Below, in pieces: positions 57,201 through 64,000 of a DNA stretch of 64,000 bases. Each line of letters begins with the position of its first letter. The first letter of the stretch is position 1. Below the pieces are notes generated by a model. The model saw only the letters and a program-made list of their open reading frames with translations, did no database searches and was not told the origin of the DNA. Source of the stretch: Sebastes aleutianus (taxonomy: Eukaryota; Chordata; Actinopteri; Perciformes; Sebastidae). The stretch spans positions 23,394,591 to 23,458,590 of the forward strand of contig CAKAKS010000067.1 of the NCBI GenBank assembly GCA_916700875.1. The letters run 5' to 3'. The translations under genes and the position numbers were made by a program.

Positions 57201-59239
57201 AACATGTTGAAGCTCTCCTTTTGACATGTGACCTGTTTTTATCATCAGTTACATGATCTGATATTATCTTTTTCAATGCCCTTGTCTAAATCAAATTATT
57301 AATTTGTATTAATATTGAACATTAGGCTGCACATCAACTAATCAGAAGGTCATTAGATGATGTGCTGCCTTATGTTCAATAATAATAATTTCATTTAGAC
57401 AATGAAATTAGACCTCTTTTCACATCATTCACAAGAATTTCAAAGTAAAAAGGGGTATTTCTTATAACTTTTTCCCCACCCCGCTGTCCCACATTAGTGT
57501 TTCTCCTGCATTATTTCAGTCACTGTTTATATTTCAGACATTCACACAACATGCCCACATGTTTGTGTTGTGTCTTTACAGTATCTCTGGGAAGAAGAAG
57601 AGGACAAACCAAACAGGTTTTTGCTACGTCAATGGGCAAATCAGCACATTGTTCAGGATACAAAAAAATAGGGAAACAATTGACTAATTAGAAATAATAA
57701 AGTGGATTCAGCTTTGTAAAACTGTTATCTTCTCAAATCGAGCAAGATGGTAAGCACTGAATGTGCATGTGATTGGCTGGTTGACTGCTGGTACTTCCTT
57801 GTTGCTCCTATAGCAGATAAGGACAGTGTATCGGGGTGCGGTATGTATAAAACACAGATACGCACATATAAACAAACACGTATACTGCAGGCACTGTTTT
57901 TATTAAAGGAACATGACCAGAAGAATTCTTAAATGTTAGAACTATAACAAATTACAACTATTTCATGACTGAAAATGCTTCAATAGGACAACCTGAAAAC
58001 ACACCTTTTTCAGCAACATGCCGTCTCCTTTATACACTTTCACTTTAACCTCTGGGAGCTGCCCAGTGCCACAACAGTCTTCTTCTGTTCCCCTTTCAGG
58101 ACACTCTGCACTGTTGGCCCTGGTTTCTACTTTAACGTTTTAAGTAACTGTTACTTAAAAATAGTAATAGAATTGAGAATATAGAGTTGAATGACTTAAA
58201 TACATAATTTTTTTAGCCTGGACCAGCACTGCAGCACCTTGCCAGCCTCTAATTGGCTAACTCACTCAACTTGATCTGGGTTTGTTTAATGACAAATAGA
58301 ACATCCGCCACGTTCTCTTCACCATTTTTCATGACATATGTCACTAAACGCGTCTTCGCTTCAGCAGTGGTTAAGTTGTCTGGACAAGCTGAGTTATCTG
58401 CAGTCAAAACTGTCACTGGACAAATGTGGATCAGTTGACTGCAAGTTACGCCATTTTCTCTTCTCTTTCTTTTTCATTATGAGTAGCTTTATTTTACATT
58501 TTAAGCAACACTGAGTGATTCCACTCATCATGCAAACAAATCAAGGTTCACAAGTGGAACGGGAGTACTACTTATAAATGTTAACTGACAATATTATGTT
58601 GTTTCTTTCTTGTCTCTCACACTCTGTCGAGGATGAGGTCGCCTTCAGGACTCAAATAGGAGCGTTTCATGTTTGAGTCCTTTTCTATCTTCAGGAGGAT
58701 GTGCAACCCAAAACCTGGCTTCTCCTCACCTGAACCCATCCGAAGCAGGGATCATCCTTTAAAGGCAGCGCTGTCATGGATGAACTGAAGATGACACCTC
58801 AGGCAATGCGCTTCCTGTCTGGCCTAATTTATGAACTGTACCTCAAAAACGTTTTTACTTTATTACGTTACAGGTGATGTGGAACCTGAGTAGAGGTGAG
58901 CTGACACTCAAAAATCTGAATAATAAATCAGCTTCCAAGTGTAAGGCCGGCCTGCGCTGACAGAATGTATAAAAATGCACTTTTTTCTGTTCAAAATGTA
59001 CCTTAAAGGGATATTTGTCAAGTATTTAATACTCTTATCAACATGGGAGTGGACAAATATGCTTGCTTTATGCAAATGTATGTATATATTTATTATTGGA
59101 AATCAATTAACAACAAAACAATGACAAATATTGTCCAGAAACCCTCACAGGTACTGCATTTAGCATAAGAAATATGCACAAATCATAACATGGCAAACTC
59201 AAGCCCAACAGGCAACAACAGCTGTCAGCTTCAGTGTGT
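54254..59239. other. Intergenic, no gene
   Basis: About 5 kb appears low in known repeats. The segment at 55320-55700 includes the tandem octamer-like motif at 55416-55440. Others, such as 56100-56400, are A-rich and low-complexity. Open frames at 54547-54862, 55860-56162 and 56534-56872 lack motifs. No splice-linked exons could be assembled. Confidence 0.35.
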
Positions 59240-59458
59240 CAGAAGAAGAAGAAGAAGAAGAAGAAAGAAGAAAGGCACTTTATTAATCCCCGAGGGGAAA
59301 TTAAATTTTTTCCCTCTGTTATTTACACAGTACACACAGGCCCGAAATACACACACATGCACAAACAGGACCTACATGCATTAATGGAGAGATGGAGAGA
59401 TGTCAGAGCGAGGGGGCTGCCCCTGACAGGGCGCCCCGAGCAGTTGTCAGTGTGCTGA
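59240..59458 (-). mobile_element. LINE 3' tail with (AGA)n
   Basis: (AGA)n at 59240-59273 and then CACTTTATTAATCCCCGAGG and GGGAAATTAAATTTTT form the reversed tail of a fish LINE, like 53050-53432 but from another family. No coding part remains. Confidence 0.65.
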
Positions 59459-59559
59459 CTTGACTATGACTTGCCCCAAACTGCATGTGATTATCATAAA
59501 GTGGGCATGTCTGTAAAGGGGAGACTCATGGATACCCATAGAACCCATTTTCATTCACA

Positions 59560-59858
59560 TATCTTGAGGTCAGAGGTCAAGAGACCCCTTTGAAAATTGC
59601 CATGCCAGTTTTTCCTAGCCAAAATTTAGCTTAATTTAGGAGCGTTATTTAATCCCTTTGTGACACGCCAGTATGACATGGTTGGTACCAATGGATTCCT
59701 CAGTTTTATAGTTTCATATTATTTCAGTATCTTCATTCTAGCTTTAAAACTGAGCCCGCTACAACCTAAAAAGTTTTGTTAATGTGTTAAAGAAATTAAC
59801 GGCATTAAAACTAATTTGCGTTAACATGTTATTATCGCGTTAACTTTGACAGCCCTAA
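59560..59858 (+). mobile_element. MITE-like repeat ending in GACAGCCCTA
   Basis: GAGGTCAGAGGTCAAGAGAC, AAAGAAATTAACGGCATTAA and GCGTTAACTTTGACAGCCCT are words I recall from a dispersed teleost hAT-type element. A related word (TAGCATGACATGTTTGGTAT) occurs near 42246. The left terminus is unresolved. Confidence 0.55.
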
Positions 59859-59862
59859 TAAA

Positions 59863-62016
59863 AATATATATTTTTAGGATGAAAATGGATCATATGTTTT
59901 GCATGTGTATGTCAACAACAAGCAATGCGTTTTTTTGTGCTGTTATGTCATGTTAAGTAGCATTTTACGAAAGGTATTGCATTTTGTGTTTATTTGTGAA
60001 CAAGACACTTTTAGAGTTTTCTCAGTTTAAATAATTGAATTAAGTGAATGATGAAGAACACTAAATAAAAAAAGGAAACTCTAGTCATGGTAACGTAAAA
60101 TGCTGAGTCGAACAGTTGAGCAATAAATTGATTCTACTGCTGACTAAGTACAAATAATTTGGCTTTCATTGTTACTTTCAGCATTCAACTCCATTTCACT
60201 CAACTTAATTCATTTCTCCACATTAAATCGCTCAGTTAACAGTGTGAAGGTGCAGTTGTTGAGGTGAAAGAACATAATTCCTCATTCATTTTCCTCATCC
60301 AAATTTTCCCAGCTGCTCTATTGTGAAGGTAAATTTCCAAAGCCAAACCGCTGGAGAGGCACCCACGATCACATCAATAACTTCCCTCATTCTCTCACAT
60401 GCATACACGCACACACAAACATACTCTCACACCCACACATTCACACACACACCACACCTCTCGTTTCTGTGCAGCCCTGCCCCCTCCTCATCCTCCTCCC
60501 TGAGGCTTAGCTGTAAAACAACAGGGGAATCAGCCATAGTGACACGGCGTCCCCTGGTACTTTTCCACAGATAACATGTAGTGAGAGGTAGTGTTGCAAT
60601 ATTGTGTTTAGATTGACTTTGCACATTTATTGCCTCACATTCCACATAGCCAAAGGTAAACCATATGCTCAGTTCTTCCTGCAGGATAAAACAGTTGAAA
60701 TTAAAGCAAACAAAATGAAGATTTAAAAGCGAGCCAGACCTTGTTATGCCGGTGCTGTCAGACGAGCCTTATGGTGACAAATGTTTGTCTGTCCATTAAT
60801 GTATTTTCAATAAACTCCGACTGAGAGGTGTGTGTTGTCCAGACGAGCCCCAGACAGCGTCACACTATCACTTTCCATATGTCTCGATGCACACAGTGGC
60901 CAGCTGACCTTTCCTCTGCATGTACAATCCATTTAGCCATTCATAACTGAGGATGCATTCTTTGATGTGCAACAAAGCCACCATTCATTTATCCCCTCAG
61001 AGCATTTTGTCTGTGGTTGTACCACGAGGACGAGTCCCTGTCCTCAAGTGACCCGAAACCAATGAGATGATCCAAATATTGTGATTCATATTTTGGTCAG
61101 CGATGAAGAGGAACACTGCAAACTGGCCTGCTTTTGCCTTTGCAGACACTCTCAGGAACTCATTGCACGGTCGAAATGTTGCATCTAAATGTTAATGAAT
61201 TGTCAAGGTTAATAAGCATGCTCGATGTAACATAATTCACAAACTTTTTCTCTTGTTGATTCATTGCTGCTATGATCTCCATGGAACAGCAATGATTTGA
61301 ATTTGTTCCTATGTTAAAGTTCTCTGTGCACCTGTAACAACAACAAAAGCTCCAGCTTTGACAAAATGTGGTGGACCCTTTTAGTAAAAAAAAAACCCAA
61401 CAATATACCAATACAAAGTAAGAATATAAAACACATTTATTTCACAAGCCCTGAGAGGAAACTCGATGGCCTAATATGAAACTGAGTAGAAGCACGTCCT
61501 CTCTCTGGTGCCGAGCACAGATGTGAGAATAATGAAGAGCAGGGTTCCTGTTTGATGTTGAAGGAGCAAAATGTACTTTTTCATGCAACTTATCTTCAAC
61601 TCCAACACGCCACAACAGAAGACATGCAGATAAAATGTGTTTTGAAACATTGACAGATAGAGTGAACCATGTTTCACTTTACAAAAAGCTGCCAGTCTGA
61701 TCTGAGTTAATTTAAAAACATGTTATAATGTTGCCAGTGTTCAAAAATACATATGCATGTCAGAATACTGTCATATATATAAACTGGTGACCAAACCAAG
61801 ATGGTACCTTTTAAACCAAGATGCCATCAGGCTTCGGCATGTTTTACACTTTTACAGTAGGGCAGCAACTAAGGATTATTTTAATTACAGTTTAATTTGC
61901 TAATTATTTTCTTGATTAATTAATACTTTTTTGTTTCATAAAATGTCAGGAAATATTTAAAATGACAGTTACAATTTTCTAAAATTGATGTTTTCAAATA
62001 GCTTATTTTGTCCGAT

Positions 62017-62018
<2 letters not shown>
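59863..62018. other. Intergenic; possible conserved noncoding DNA, no gene
   Basis: The region 60740-61100 is repeat-poor and less AT-rich. It includes AACAAAG and CAGCTG words, and could be regulatory. A (CA)-rich patch lies at 60405-60455. No gene is recognised. Confidence 0.3.
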
Positions 62019-62051
<33 letters not shown>

Positions 62052-62055
62052 CAAA

Positions 62056-62985
62056 ATTACAGCCTCGCGGTTGTGTGCCTCCGCCAACCATTCAAGTTCA
62101 GTGGGCAACCTCCGTTTCTGAAAAGTGAAGCCAATATGGAAGTACCTTCAACCAGCATTCTATTAGCCAGCAGGGGGCGACTCCTCTGGTTGCAAAAACA
62201 AGTCTGATTGTATAGAGGTCTATGAGAAAATAAGCCTACTTCTCACTTGATTTATTACCTCAGTAAACATTGTAAACATGAGTTTATGGTCTCAATCGCT
62301 AGTTTCAAGTCTTCTTCAATACAGCATGATGTTCATTTAGTAAATTATGGTCCCATTTAGAGTCAAATAGACCATAAAGCAGGGCATGCTTTAGGGCGTG
62401 GCTACCTTGTGATTGACAGGTCGCTACCGTGTTTTCCGGTCTGGGTGTTTTCCGCGTTTTCATCTTACAACTTTAACCCTTTCACAGTGTGTTTCCATTT
62501 TATGAAAGTTAATTGTAACATTTTTGGTCGCCTGAAAACGTCAGCATTCAGTTGTACTTTGTACCCTCTCGTGTCACTTTTGGTTGCAGATAACCAAGAT
62601 GGCGACGGCCAAAATACCGAACTCGAGGCTTCAAAACTGTAGTCCACAAACCAATGGGTGACGTCACGGTGACTACGTCCACTTCTTATATACAGTACAG
62701 TCGGTCAAGTTGTACTTTACATCCATGTCTGTCCAAAATGTCCACACTTCATCATTTTATCATGTTGTGTGAAATTGTCAAAATTAGCGTATGAATTATT
62801 GGGTTAGGGCCAAAAATGTGTTTTGTGAAGTCACAGTGACCTTTGACCTTTGAGCACCAAATTCTAATCAGTTCACTCCAGGCGTTCCTGAGATATCATG
62901 TACTTGAGAATGGATGGACAGACGTATGGACGGACAATCCAAAAACATAATGTCTCAGGCCTTCGCTGGCACGGAGGTATAGCAT
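62056..62985. mobile_element. Dispersed repeat interrupted by a second element
   Basis: The outer part starts AATTACAGCCTCGCGGTTGT and CTCCGCCAACCATTCAAG. It resumes at about 62706 (AAGTTGTACTTTACATCC) and ends near GGACGGACAATCCAAAAAC and GCTGGCACGGAGG. The inner element, about 62098-62700, starts TTCAGTGGGCAACCTCCG with GTGAAGCCAATATGGAAGT, and ends CACTTCTTATATACAGT. The (AT)n run at 62019-62047 lies just to the left. Confidence 0.6.
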
Positions 62986-64000
62986 AGGTTTTTGCTTGAA
63001 CTTAAACTATTAATCCACGATTGAAATTGTTGACAATTTATTTTCTGTATATCGACTAACTCTTTCAACTCTCCAGTGTCTCGTGTTGTGTTTCATGTCA
63101 GGTTATTGACAACGTGATAACAAAAACACAACACTTCAGTATATTTGATGCATCCGGGCCACCTGGAGTTCACCGGTTATTATGTAAAACTGCATACCAG
63201 CGGCAGTTTAAATATATACTTCACACTAAGTCCCACGCAGGATGCATGAAAGCAGCTCAAAGTTCACTATGTTTAGCTCACATGGACGTTCCGTATTCAG
63301 TGTTTCATGGGTTGTGTGTGCAGTGTACACCTCATCAGCAGCTGCTGAAAAGTGACACTGAACTTTGTGCTATAAATAAACGAGTCAGGTATTTTCATGC
63401 ATCTGGTTTTACCCTCATACACTTTGATCACAAACAAGCTTCATATTATCGTTATTTTTTGCCTTCCTGTGGCACTTTTGTGGGACATAAAACAACAGTC
63501 TCATTTATCTTGCAAATTTGTTTTTCTCTCATGCTGCTTCCCAAATTCAAGTGCATGCTCCTGGTTGACCAGAAATGAATACTTCCCTCTTTCCCCCTTA
63601 GGCTACGTGTCTGCAAACACTGAGCAAGTTTTAGAGTCATATTTTACTGGTGTGACCTCTGACCCCTGTCAGGCAACCATGTGCCTGGGTCATGTTTTGG
63701 GACAGGCACGTTGATATCCGTCTACGTCTAGGCCCCGGGTCAGAGGAGTTCACGAGAGGGGGCGGGGGAGCTCTTGTTAACACATAGCACAGGCTCTTTC
63801 ACTGGCCAAAAAGGAGAGGGGAACGGCAACAAATTTGTTCCAGGGTTGGCTGGAAAAATCCCGTGCAGTGTTGTTTTCATGACATGCATTCTTCAGATGG
63901 GCCATCTGTTGATTTGTGGGACAAAGGCACACATAATCAGCAAGAAACGATAAAAGATTTTTTGCTTTTGATCTTTCTGCAACTTTTGTATGTTTGTAAA
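62986..64000. other. Intergenic, no supported gene
   Basis: The longest open frame of the right half lies here (63114-63578, +, 154 codons). It has no recognisable domain, no splice context and ordinary intergenic composition. A GC-richer stretch at 63640-63850 could be regulatory. The window ends without a gene. Confidence 0.35.

Noticed and set aside
57577..57615. Short exon-like stretch after TTTACAG reading YLWEEEEDKPNR
   Set aside because: The downstream donor (GTTTTT) is poor and no neighbouring exon could be joined.
63114..63578. 154-codon open frame on the plus strand
   Set aside because: No recognisable domain, signal peptide or splice context; a single frame of this length can occur by chance in 64 kb read in six frames.

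Overview
The window looks like a percomorph-type teleost nuclear genome. It is AT-rich and intron-containing, with long intergenic stretches crowded by short non-autonomous DNA transposons and 5'-truncated LINE tails of fish type. Only three protein-coding genes can be supported, all in the left 26 kb: a Hes1/Her6-like Notch-pathway repressor (7527-9438, +, four exons), cpn2 encoding the regulatory subunit of carboxypeptidase N (18538-20103, -, one coding exon), and cldn1 encoding claudin-1 (21844-25254, +, four exons). In human, HES1 and CPN2 lie at 3q29 and CLDN1 at 3q28, so the trio fits one conserved vertebrate block.

Layout. 1-7.1 kb: intergenic, with a MITE at 6566-7083 ending about 210 bp before the hes1 TATA box. 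7.2-9.7 kb: the hes1-like gene, with a 320-bp tetranucleotide array in intron 3. 9.7-18 kb: intergenic, with a transposon-in-transposon nest, a truncated LINE and a second copy of the promoter-proximal MITE. 18.1-25.6 kb: cpn2 and cldn1 in head-to-head orientation, with a third copy of that MITE between them. 26.3-28.0 kb: a 1.6-kb degenerate minisatellite. 28.0-64 kb: no recognisable complete gene. It holds one possible 3'-terminal exon on the minus strand (28010-28412), several hAT-like and other MITEs (some with visible 8-bp target duplications), SINE/LINE remnants including an L1-like fragment inside another element, palindromes, a CpG-rich 22-bp minisatellite, and low-repeat stretches that might hold regulatory DNA.

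The three genes do not form one pathway. The Hes1-like factor is a nuclear repressor, Cpn2 is a secreted plasma protein, and claudin-1 is a tight-junction membrane protein. The most informative observations are the hes1 promoter (a core N-box block matching the mammalian one as recalled, but without the paired RBPJ sites expected beside it), a MITE insertion whose empty site survives in a nearby duplicate, a foldback element with near-perfect 8-bp flanks, and a 45-nt-arm hairpin within a LINE-derived insert. No wholly new system was recognised. Family names were assigned by eye and from memory, without database searches.
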